Source: a virus. Taken from it: a DNA stretch of 41,799 nucleotides. A program made the translations under genes and the position numbers. The notes beneath the pieces were generated by a model. That model ran no database searches. It saw only the letters and a program-made list of their open reading frames with translations, and had not been told where the DNA came from. How positions within the stretch are numbered: the stretch's first letter is position 1; each line of letters opens with the position of its first letter. Below are positions 1 through 8,100 of the stretch, piece after piece. The stretch spans positions 1 to 41,799 of the IMG/VR virus record IMGVR_UViG_3300042567_000358; one strand, 5' to 3'.

Positions 1-230
1 AAATCGCTATGCGGAGTATATGAGTACGCAGCGTTACTGCCACTGATAGTAACATCTTCTACTTTTAAATTATCAAGTCCTAAATATTCTACAAAATCTT
101 CTGCAATCAATAGTAACTGGTCACGCACTTCTGGATCAAGCTTGTTATCTTCCCACAACTTAGGATTGAGTTCCTTGTGGAACGCTACGGCATCGCTTAA
201 TTTAAAAGATTCTAGTTCATTAATGTCCAT
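1..230 (-). CDS. Partial nucleotidyltransferase-like phage protein (N-terminal 76 residues; runs off the left edge)
   Basis: The frame opens with ATG at 230 and stays open to base 1, so only the first 76 codons are present. The protein starts MDINELESFKLSD and is acidic and helical. It then reaches GSNAAYSYTPHSD at the window edge. A glycine-serine followed about ten residues later by an aspartate resembles the GS...DxD signature of the nucleotidyltransferase (MNT/Pol-beta-like) fold, but the second aspartate would lie outside the window. I recall similar proteins as conserved genes of T4-like marine phages. A perfect TATAAATA octamer ends four bases before the ATG and no Shine-Dalgarno sequence is visible. 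The coding call is good; the fold is inferred from an incomplete motif. Confidence 0.62.
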   Translation of the reverse strand, partial: MDINELESFKLSDAVAFHKELNPKLWEDNKLDPEVRDQLLLIAEDFVEYLGLDNLKVEDVTISGSNAAYSYTPHSD

Positions 231-234
231 AATG

Positions 235-242
235 TATTTATA
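235..242 (-). promoter_or_regulatory. T4-type late promoter octamer, exact TATAAATA
   Basis: On the minus strand the eight bases are TATAAATA, followed by CATT and then the ATG at 230. In T4 this octamer occupies about -13 to -6, so transcription would start at or next to the ATG. The element overlaps the stop codon (238-240) of the preceding oxygenase gene. Confidence 0.7.
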
Positions 243-717
243 GATTTTCAAAGGTAAGATGTAGTCTATCTTCCTTACCTGCATTCGCAAAGGTGTGGGG
301 GATTGCCTGATTAACTACATAAGCGGAACCATTTGCCGGCATAAAGAATGCGCGGGTATCGTAAATAAACCTGCATCCAGTATTAGACATGATAGGAATA
401 TGTGCGCAGAACCTTCCCGGATCTGTATGCCAGTTATAACACCTATTAGGCAAAACTAATCTATAAACAACACTATTGAACTTTTGCAGCTTAAATACTG
501 ATTCTATAACCTGAGTTGTATAGGGCAATAGTGATAACTCGTGACTCGCAACATCATTTGAAATAAGGTGAAATTTCTTTTGCACTAAAGTAGCGTTGCC
601 GTGGTCGTCAACATCTTCTAATTTATCTTGAATTAGCTGGTATTCTTTCCGTAGCAATAGCATGTCAAACTGCAAATCAGGTATACGGTCTATATAGAGT
701 GTGATTGGTAAGGTCAT
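238..717 (-). CDS. Small 2-oxoglutarate/Fe(II) oxygenase-like protein (aspartyl/asparaginyl hydroxylase type)
   Basis: The 159-aa protein carries the pattern of a double-stranded beta-helix dioxygenase: HTD at residues 97-99, a distal histidine at 141 (in IPHTFANAG) and an arginine at 151 that could bind 2-oxoglutarate. The motif NWHTDPGRFCAHIPI followed by an NAG/R segment resembles the Asp/Asn beta-hydroxylase family, which hydroxylates protein or peptide side chains. The substrate is unknown. The gene follows the tmRNA on the same strand. Its ATG is five bases after a GATAAATA octamer, with no clear ribosome-binding site. A second domain with the same HxD...H...R pattern is found at the start of the 586-aa protein at 12337-14097. 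The iron ligands are seen directly; the hydroxylase role is inferred. Confidence 0.75.
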   Translation of the reverse strand: MTLPITLYIDRIPDLQFDMLLLRKEYQLIQDKLEDVDDHGNATLVQKKFHLISNDVASHELSLLPYTTQVIESVFKLQKFNSVVYRLVLPNRCYNWHTDPGRFCAHIPIMSNTGCRFIYDTRAFFMPANGSAYVVNQAIPHTFANAGKEDRLHLTFENL

Positions 718-722
718 GCAAA

Positions 723-730
723 TATTTATC
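723..730 (-). promoter_or_regulatory. T4-type late promoter octamer (GATAAATA)
   Basis: GATAAATA matches the consensus TATAAATA at seven of eight positions. It is followed by five bases (TTTGC) and the ATG at 717, which puts the expected +1 on the A of the start codon. It lies immediately after the 3' end of the tmRNA coding piece. Confidence 0.65.
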
Positions 731-985
731 GGGGGTAAGTTGGCGGATTCTGTTTCTAAGCTCCGCCGGGCTCACAGGATTATGCCGCTAGGGCAAGTTC
801 CACATTGTTGTCATTAGCTGCGACATTTACAGTTTTTGGTCTATAAGCGACCACCCTATTAATCTACTCTCACCTTTGCTTTGCAGTCGATCCTATTTCG
901 CCCCCATAAGTTTATGGTGGAGGCGCCGGGTACCGCCCCCGGGTCCTGCACAAACATTAGATCGTATCAACGACTAATCTTGTTA
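731..985 (-). ncRNA. ssrA: Permuted (two-piece type) tmRNA
   Basis: Read on the minus strand, the order is acceptor piece, short spacer, coding piece. The acceptor piece ends CGCCTCC-A-CCA at 915, preceded by a tRNA-like T arm (CCGGG, seven-base loop, CCCGG). A nine-base spacer TAAACTTAT (906-914) follows. The coding piece then begins GGGGGCG at 905, and its seven bases pair with CGCCTCC to rebuild the acceptor stem (one G-U pair). GGATCGAC follows, as in known tmRNAs. A helix-2 pairing joins TGCA and CAAA of the coding piece to TTTGTGCA of the acceptor piece with a 3-base bulge. The tag frame is at 780-821, and a GGCGGA/TCCGCC stem lies after it. The outer ends (985, 731) are approximate. 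Permuted tmRNAs are known from alphaproteobacteria, some cyanobacteria and some betaproteobacteria. The gene shares a transcript direction with the two small genes upstream. Confidence 0.9.
780..821 (-). other. tmRNA tag reading frame, AANDNNVELALAA-stop
   Basis: From the resume codon GCA (819-821) the frame reads Ala-Ala-Asn-Asp-Asn-Asn-Val-Glu-Leu-Ala-Leu-Ala-Ala and ends in TAA (780-782). The AND/N start and the hydrophobic ALAA end are the known proteolysis-tag pattern (ClpXP recognises the terminal LAA/ALAA). The AANDN start resembles alphaproteobacterial tags such as that of Caulobacter. It does not resemble the marine cyanobacterial tag, which begins ANNIV as I recall it. Confidence 0.9.
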
Positions 986-990
986 AACTC

Positions 991-1323
991 TTATTGGTAC
1001 CAGCAGTTGCGTCCGGCAACATACGGATTACCATAGTAATCATACTGTACTACATCTTCGCATACATACTGCGGCTGGCGACGATATTCACGATACTCAT
1101 AACGCTCAACTACACGAGTGCTGCGATTGTTACGATTGCTGTTTGCGATAGCTGCTCCAAGAACCAATGCACCTGTAATTATGGCAACTGCTTCTCCTGT
1201 ACGGATACCTCTGTTATGTCGCTCAGGTCTTTCATAACCACGGTCATGACCGCCGCGATGATTTGCCATAGCAGGTGTAGCAATCATTGAGACGGCAATA
1301 AGTGCTGCAATAAACTTCTTCAT
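991..1323 (-). CDS. Small secreted protein of unknown function (signal peptide, Arg/His/Tyr-rich)
   Basis: The 110-aa protein starts with a clear signal peptide, MKKFIAALIAVSMIATPAMA, with a likely cut after AMA at residue 20. A basic His/Arg/Gly-rich stretch (21-40) follows, then a hydrophobic segment (about 43-61, VAIITGALVLGAAIA) that could cross or bind a membrane. A tyrosine-rich tail follows, ending YDYYGNPYVAGRNCWYQ with two cysteines (C88, C107) that could form a disulphide. AAGGAG precedes the ATG. The gene lies between the 43-aa membrane peptide and the tmRNA, in line with early expression from the promoter at 1484-1512. An envelope role during infection is possible, but nothing in the sequence fixes a function. 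Confidence 0.8.
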   Translation of the reverse strand: MKKFIAALIAVSMIATPAMANHRGGHDRGYERPERHNRGIRTGEAVAIITGALVLGAAIANSNRNNRSTRVVERYEYREYRRQPQYVCEDVVQYDYYGNPYVAGRNCWYQ

Positions 1324-1340
1324 AATCAGTCTCCTTTAGA

Positions 1341-1472
1341 CTAGTAAATTAACCCATACGCAATACACCAAACTTCTAATGCAAGCTTGTAAGTCATGAA
1401 CGCTAGTAATGAGATAACAGGAGTCATCACCACCAAACCAGCAAGATAATCTTTTTTCATCATAGTTTTCAT
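1341..1472 (-). CDS. 43-aa single-pass membrane peptide
   Basis: This short frame starts with ATG at 1472, preceded by GAGG, and ends with TAG at 1341. It encodes 43 residues starting MKTMMKKDYLAGLVVM. A basic start is followed by a hydrophobic helix (about residues 10-28) and a short tail ending CIAYGLIY. It is the first gene after a near-perfect sigma70 promoter and lies just upstream of the secreted 110-aa gene. Two internal ATGs (1463, 1460) are possible alternative starts. Small membrane peptides transcribed early often target the host envelope, but here that is only a guess. Confidence 0.65.
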   Translation of the reverse strand: MKTMMKKDYLAGLVVMTPVISLLAFMTYKLALEVWCIAYGLIY

Positions 1473-1483
1473 AATATACCTCT

Positions 1484-1512
1484 ATTATACTTATCTTTTG
1501 TTCGTTTGTCAA
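1484..1512 (-). promoter_or_regulatory. Consensus sigma70 promoter (TTGACA, 17 bp, TATAAT) with a flanking inverted repeat
   Basis: On the minus strand TTGACA lies at 1512-1507 and TATAAT at 1489-1484 with exactly 17 bases between, so both hexamers match the consensus fully. It would drive the 43-aa peptide, the secreted protein and probably the tmRNA. A 9-bp inverted repeat, ATTATACTT (1484-1492) and AAGTATAAT (1511-1519), covers the -10 box and the upstream edge of the -35 box. It could be an operator or a chance result of AT-rich sequence. Confidence 0.85.
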
Positions 1513-1556
1513 GTATAATAATTAGCCAAAAGTAAGTTTTCTGAATGGTCTTTCTA

Positions 1557-1564
1557 CATAAATA
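1557..1564 (+). promoter_or_regulatory. T4-type late promoter octamer (CATAAATA), plus strand
   Basis: CATAAATA differs from TATAAATA only in the first base. It is followed by TCAGA (five bases) and the ATG at 1570. No Shine-Dalgarno sequence is present, so a leaderless transcript is predicted. Confidence 0.6.
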
Positions 1565-1569
1565 TCAGA

Positions 1570-2199
1570 ATGAATAATATCAAACTAGACAGTGACCATA
1601 TCATACTATGGTTCAATATGATCAGAGACCTACCCGAACCCGAGCGGTCACGCGGCTTAGATGCATTTTGGGACGGACAAATCCACAGCAAAATATGGTT
1701 GTCTGAAATGCTGAACAAACACTATGACAGCAAGATTCCTAGCAACATTTATATCTTTGGTGGCTGGTTAGGTGTATTAGCTAACATATTATTTCAGAAT
1801 AGCAAGTTCTATATCGACACAATCTACAACATCGATCTTGATCCATGGTGCAAATCAAATAGTGAGAAATTAAATCAAACTTACACTAACATGCAACGCT
1901 TTCAAGCAGAAACAATTGACATGCAAGAATACCAGTACAACGATAATACTGATATAGTCATCAATACAAGCACCGAACATGTATCACAGGAAACATATGA
2001 TGTATGGTACAACAACATACCAAAAGGCTCACTCGTAGTGTTGCAAGGAAACGATTTCTTCTCGTGTGATGAGCATGTTAGATGTAGCAAAGACCTAGAT
2101 GAGTTCATGACAATGAATCATGTTCACGAACCCATCTTTTCAGGTCAACTAAAGACTTCTATGTATAACAGATTTATGTGCATCTTTAAAAAAGATTAA
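1570..2199 (+). CDS. Class I SAM-dependent methyltransferase-like protein
   Basis: This 209-aa protein is the only plus-strand gene in the window. Residues 59-71 (NIYIFGGWLGVLA) fit motif I of a Rossmann-like methyltransferase. An acidic end of strand two follows at residues 88-92 (NIDLDPW), where the ribose of SAM would bind. Residues 128-138 (DIVINTSTEHV) fit motif IV. The glycine pattern of motif I is loose (GGWLG rather than GxGxG). The substrate cannot be read from the sequence. The gene runs toward the giant gene and their stop codons overlap at 2196-2199, leaving no room for a terminator. A late promoter octamer ends five bases before the ATG. The family is likely; the target is unknown. 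Confidence 0.7.
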   Translation: MNNIKLDSDHIILWFNMIRDLPEPERSRGLDAFWDGQIHSKIWLSEMLNKHYDSKIPSNIYIFGGWLGVLANILFQNSKFYIDTIYNIDLDPWCKSNSEKLNQTYTNMQRFQAETIDMQEYQYNDNTDIVINTSTEHVSQETYDVWYNNIPKGSLVVLQGNDFFSCDEHVRCSKDLDEFMTMNHVHEPIFSGQLKTSMYNRFMCIFKKD

Positions 2200-5100
2200 T
2201 ACTTACTGTCAAACCTATCTTTCAACCAATCCCAATAGTAGCTTTGACGCAACTGAGTTAGGTCACCGTTAACTTCATCGTAAAATTCAAGACCGTCTAA
2301 CGCACCCTCAATAGACCAGGCGCCGTAACTACCTTTACCAACACTAGTCCATACATCAAGTCTCTGTTTGGCAACTTCGTCGCCGTTATCTGAATATCTT
2401 TTTAGCTTTACTGCTTCTCTGAAAGCAGTTCTCCAAGTGCTGTGTGCGTCAGTATCACCTACTACAATACCTGAATTCAACTCTACAGTCATGTGAGGAC
2501 TATCCAAAGTAAAGTCTAGCCCAACACCCAAGTTGTTTAATACTAAATTCTTATTATACAATACCATTGATTGGTGACCATAGAACAAATCATTTACTGG
2601 ATTGTGTGCATTAAAGATATAGTGCTTTGGCATCTGCATTCTATCAGCTTGATAGTTCCAGTCAAACTTCTTATTGATAAACAGCTTAGCGGGTACACAG
2701 AAGAACCAAGGTGTTTTACTTTGTTCTGCGGCGGCGTGTAGTGCTTCTGTTCTACCGTTGATGCCGTCAACTCTGTGCATCTTGTTAGCCAATCCACGAG
2801 TATATTCAGATAGATGCTCATAATTTTGTTCGGCCACGAGTTCACCGTTGCTCACAAACACAATATCAAGTGCTTTACTCTTTGCAAGTTTAGGCATACG
2901 CTTGATATACGGGTATTCATACAGTTCGTTTGTAACATGATCTTTGGCTTCTGCGGGAACAACAATCCTAGTCCCACCAGTGCTAGTAATCAATATGTTC
3001 TTTGATTCCGGAGACCACAGATTCATTGGTTCAACAACAGTATCTTCAATTCCTATGTTGTCCTCTGTGATTAAGGTTGCGTACGGGAAGCCTGTTACAT
3101 TCTTGATTGCTGCAACCTGAGTATCATCAGTTGTTACAATGACGGGTTCCGGGAGTCTCTTTACTTTGATAGTAGAATTAAAATTGACCTTATGGAAATC
3201 TTCTAATTTTTCCATGTCATTGATTAATTCACGAGCCTTATTAACATCTACAAAGAATGTATCGCCAAACTTCTGCATACCGCTAGGGAATACATGCAAC
3301 TGATCTTTAGCGTATGGGTCGCAGATGTACGAGAAATCAAAATCAGTATAGTCACATACACTGGAACAAATCCAAATATAGTGTTCTTTCTTTTCTTGCT
3401 GCCTCTTAATGATGTCCTTTAAGGTATCAAAATAGCTAACATTATATGGGACCGTAGTGACAGTTCTACCTGATGTTTTGTTATTAACAATTTCTAATAC
3501 ATTAGATAGTTCTTGATTGCCGTGATCAATCACAACAGTATCGTACACACAACCAGTAGCAATTGCTCTGCGTTCCTTAACAAAGTTCAATGTTGATAGG
3601 TGTTCGATAATCTTTACATATTTCGTATCTTCGGGAAATGATTCACGATTTACCATAAAGGTTGTTCCCCAATGATTCCACTGAGTTCCAAACACATGCA
3701 CCATCTTCATCTGCCAAGGGTTAGGATAATAGTCAAAATCAAAATTACTATAGTCTAGTTCACTGTTTAAAATCCAAAGAACCTCGGTAGTTGACCGATT
3801 TATGCAGCGATTAACTGTATCTACCCAACTGTTAAGGTACCTAGTCTTTTGAATTTTTGTACCAAATTTCGCTTTTAATGCTTCGAATCTTGCTGCTGAC
3901 TCTGGATTACTTCTATCTACATAGAACATGTCAGGTTTTACGAACATTTGTACTAATGTTTCGTCTGTCAGTTCAACAGTTTCAACAAACTTAAAGGAAT
4001 TTTCACCTGCCAAATAATTATCAGCACTCACGAAATAAGTCTGAGTAAGTTCTGAGTCTACCGAACCAAACACATGCACATAATTTAATTCATATGCAAC
4101 CTCTACAATGTTCGGAAGCCAGGTAAAATCAAAGTTAGTATAGTCAATATTTTTTCGCAGCGCCCAAAAGATTTCGCCAGGATGTGCCTTGACGAGGTCT
4201 TCAAGTGTAGTTTCAATGTAATATTGTGAAACCGTAATGCCCGTATCATTTTCAAGTTCGACACGCTCCAAATATACTATTTCTCCGTTATTATCTGGAG
4301 TAATGTATCTAGGACCATCGTGGTTGTCTAACTTAGTACCAAACTGATAGATGTAAGGGGGTGCTAATGGATGCGGTACCCAACTAAAGTCAAACTTTCG
4401 GACATCAATATTTTGCGGGACTTCCCAATTAATTCTTGAAGTCAGGGTCTTTGCCTTCACATCTTCGACATAAAAGTGTTCGGTTGCTCCAGGTACGACA
4501 TAGCTAGGTCCGCCCCTATCATTCCATGTTGTAGCAAACTCGTATATATAAGGCGGACTTTTGGGATGCGGTACCCAACTAAAGTCAAAGCTAGATGCAT
4601 CGATGTTTTTAGGTACATTCCAATTAGCCATATTAGGAGCTAACTTAGCTTTAACATTATTAATATACTTTAGTGATTCTGCGCCCTGTTCAACATATTG
4701 TATCGTAGGCATTTCTTCTGCTGAGTATTGGGTGTTGCCAAACACATAGATGTAGGGTTCTGTTGTTTCATCTGGGTGCCATGAATAGTCAAAATTCTCT
4801 ATATCGTATCCATTCAGAACTTTCCAATGATTGCTCTTATTAGCAAGTCTAGTTGCCTTGATGATACGAGTATCAACATATTTTACAGAAGACCGATTAG
4901 TGGCTCCTGGTGCAAAGTAGCGAGGGCCACCTGTCTTTTGATGTTGAGTTCCAAATTGGTATATAAAAGGTTCATCTTCTGCATATGGGTGCCAGCTAAA
5001 ATCAAACGAGTCAACATCAATAAGTGTTAGATCATATTTCCAATTGCTCTTATCTGGCAATGCAATTGCTGATGGGTTATCCATGTATTTAAGTTCGGTG

Positions 5101-8100
5101 GCGCCAGGTACAGTATATACCGGACCACCACTTAATGCCCACTGAGTACCAAAACGATAGATGTATGCTGGTTCAGTAGAATCAGGGTGCCAACTAAAGT
5201 CAAACTCGGATACATTAATGTTGTCAGCAATGGTCCAGTTAGCCCGATTAGGCAATATAGTGGCATGTTGAAAATCGACATACTTAGTTTCTACTGCATC
5301 AGATACTACATAGCGAGGACCACCTGTCTTCTGCCACTGAGTACCAAACTCATAGATATAAGGAGGTTCGTTTGGATTAGGTATCCAACCAAAATCAAAT
5401 TCAGTAGTATCAACTCCCTTAGGAACTTCCCAGTTATCCATATTAGCAGCAAGTGTTGCTACAGCCTCATGAACATACTTTGTTTTTGTAGCGCCAGGCG
5501 TTTGATATTCAATAGTAGCACATTCTTCTGCTGGGTACAGGGTGTTTCCAAATACATAGATGAATGGTTCTTCAGTATCATCTGGGTGCCAGCTATAATC
5601 AAAGTCTTTAATCTTATAGTTACTGACCCAATTATACTTTTCTTTATTAGGCAGTCGTTTTGCTTTGAGAATACGAGTATCAATATATTTTATCGGACTA
5701 GAACTATCAGCACCGGGCGTGATATATTTAGGGCCCCCAGTCTTCTGCCACTGAGTACCAAACTCATAGATATACGGTTGATCTTCTGCGTATGGATGCC
5801 AGCTAAAATCAAATGTCTTAGCGTCAATCAAGGTTGGATCATACACCCAATTGTCTTTGCTGGGAAGTGCGAGAGCGGTTTGCTCATCCATGTATTTGAT
5901 TTCAGTTGCCCCTGACACATGATATGCAGGTCCGCCGCTAAGTGCCCACTGAGTACCGAATTGATAGATGTACGCAGGGTCAGTGTCATCAGGATGCCAA
6001 GAGAAGTCAAAATCAACAATATCAACATTCGAAGGGATTTTCCAATTATCTTTGTTGGGCAACGAGACTACCTTTTGGAAATCCAAATACTTGATTTCAG
6101 TAGCGCCGGGTACTACATAGCGAGGGCCGCCGGTCTTCTGCCACTGAGTACCGAATTGATATATCTGATCTGGTTCTAGTGGGTCTGGTCTCCAGGCGAA
6201 GTTGAATCCTGAGGTGTCAACATTCTTTGGAATATCCCATTTATCCATTTCAGGTAGCACTGCTACATCATCTGACATGTACTTGATATCAGATGCACCT
6301 GGTACTACATACTCAATAGTTGCTTTATATTTGTTACTAATATACTTGTTACCCCAACGATACACATAAGGAGGGTCCTTAGGGTTAGGTAACCAACTAA
6401 AATCAAACTTACTTTCGTCTATTGATTGAGTAATTACCCAATTGTCAGTATTAGCACCTAGGATAGCAATGATGTCTCCTACAAACTTTCTTTTTGTTGC
6501 ACCTGATACCCTGTATTCAACTGTAGGGCATTCTTCTGCTGGATATAGGTTATTACCAAACACATAGATGAATGGTTCTTCTGTGCTGTCAGGATGCCAG
6601 CTATAATCAAAATCCGTAACCTTATAATCATTGACAATTTTCCAATTGTCAGTTGGATTAGCAAGACGCTTAGATTTAATAATTCTAGTGTCAATGTATT
6701 TTGTGGGGCTATTGCTATCTGCGCCCGGAGTAATATACTTAGGGCCACCTGTCTTCTGCCACTGAGTACCGAACTCATAGATATAGGGCTGATCTTCTAC
6801 ATATGGATGCCAACTAAAATCAAATGAGTCGATATCAATTAAGTTTGAATCGTAAACCCAGTTATCCTTATTAGGAAGTGCGATAGCAGTTTGCTCATCC
6901 ATGTATTTGATTTCATTAGCGTTAGGTACACAATACGAAGGACCACCACTTAGTGCCCACTGAGTACCAAACTGATAGATGTAGCCCGGGTCTGTATTGT
7001 CTGGATGCCAACTAAAATCAAAGCCAGCGACATCAACATTTGAAGGGATTTTCCAATGCTCTTTGTTAGATAGTGCAACTACCTTCTGAGAATCTAAGTA
7101 CTTAATTTCAGTAGCATTAGTAACTGCATAGCGAGGGCCACCAGTCTTCTGCCACTGAGTTGCGAATTCATAGATGTAGGGAGGATCATTGGGATTCGGG
7201 ACCCAAGCAAAGTCAAAACCAGTAGTATCAATATATGACGGGATTTCCCAATTAGTATTAACACCTAATGTAGCAATAGCATCCCCTACATATTTTCTTT
7301 CTGTTGCACCTAAAACATGATATTCAATAGTAGCACATTCTTCTGCTGGATACAAATTATTACCAAACACATAAATGAATGGATCTTCAGTTTCATCGGG
7401 GTGCCAGCTATAATCAAAGTCTTTAATAACAAAGCCATCGACAATAGTAAATTTAGATATTGAGGGTAATTTTTTAACAGAGAACAAGTCTACATACTTA
7501 ATTTCGGTAGCGCCCGGTACTACATAACGAGGCCCGCCCGTCTTCTGCCACTGAGTACCGAACTGGTAGATATAGGGTTCTTCTGCTGGACTTGGTTCCC
7601 AACTAAAGTCAAATCCAATTGTGTCAACATCATCTGGTATTTGCCAGTTATCGGGGCAATGTAATCTTGTTACGATATCTTCTTGGTAGCGATATTCAGT
7701 TGCTCCCGGGACACGATATTCAATTGCAGGTCTATCTTCTGCCTTTACCCATTGATTCCCCCAAGCATAGATATAAGCAGGATCGGTTGCGTCCGGATGC
7801 CAAGACCAATCAAAACTTGATATGTCAATAGTGGAATCGTATTTCCAATTCTCAGTTGAAGGGAGCTTCTTAACTTTCTGAGTGTCAATATACTTAACCT
7901 CTGTAGCACTCGGCACTACATAACGAGGACCACCTGTCTTCTGCCACTGAGTACCAAACTCCCAAATTAGATCCGGTTCTAATGGATCAGGTCTCCAAGT
8001 AAAGTCAAAACTTTCAGCATCAACACCTGCTGGAATTTCCCATCTATCCCATTCTGGAGTAACCATGACATCATCTGTCATGTACTTGATTTCAGTAGCA

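Noticed and set aside
731-985. tmRNA region as evidence for a cyanobacterial host
   Set aside because: Permuted tmRNA also occurs in marine cyanobacteria, but their tag as I recall it begins ANNIV, whereas the tag here starts AANDN as in alphaproteobacteria. This is still an inference about the host.
994-1290. A plus-strand frame overlapping the secreted protein
   Set aside because: It is antisense to a gene with a signal peptide and a good ribosome-binding site, and has no signal of its own.
5187-5915. A 242-codon open frame on the plus strand inside the giant gene
   Set aside because: It is the reverse complement of the repeats. The repeated codon pattern keeps it free of stops, it has no ribosome-binding site, and its sequence is itself a shadow of FDFSWHPD units.
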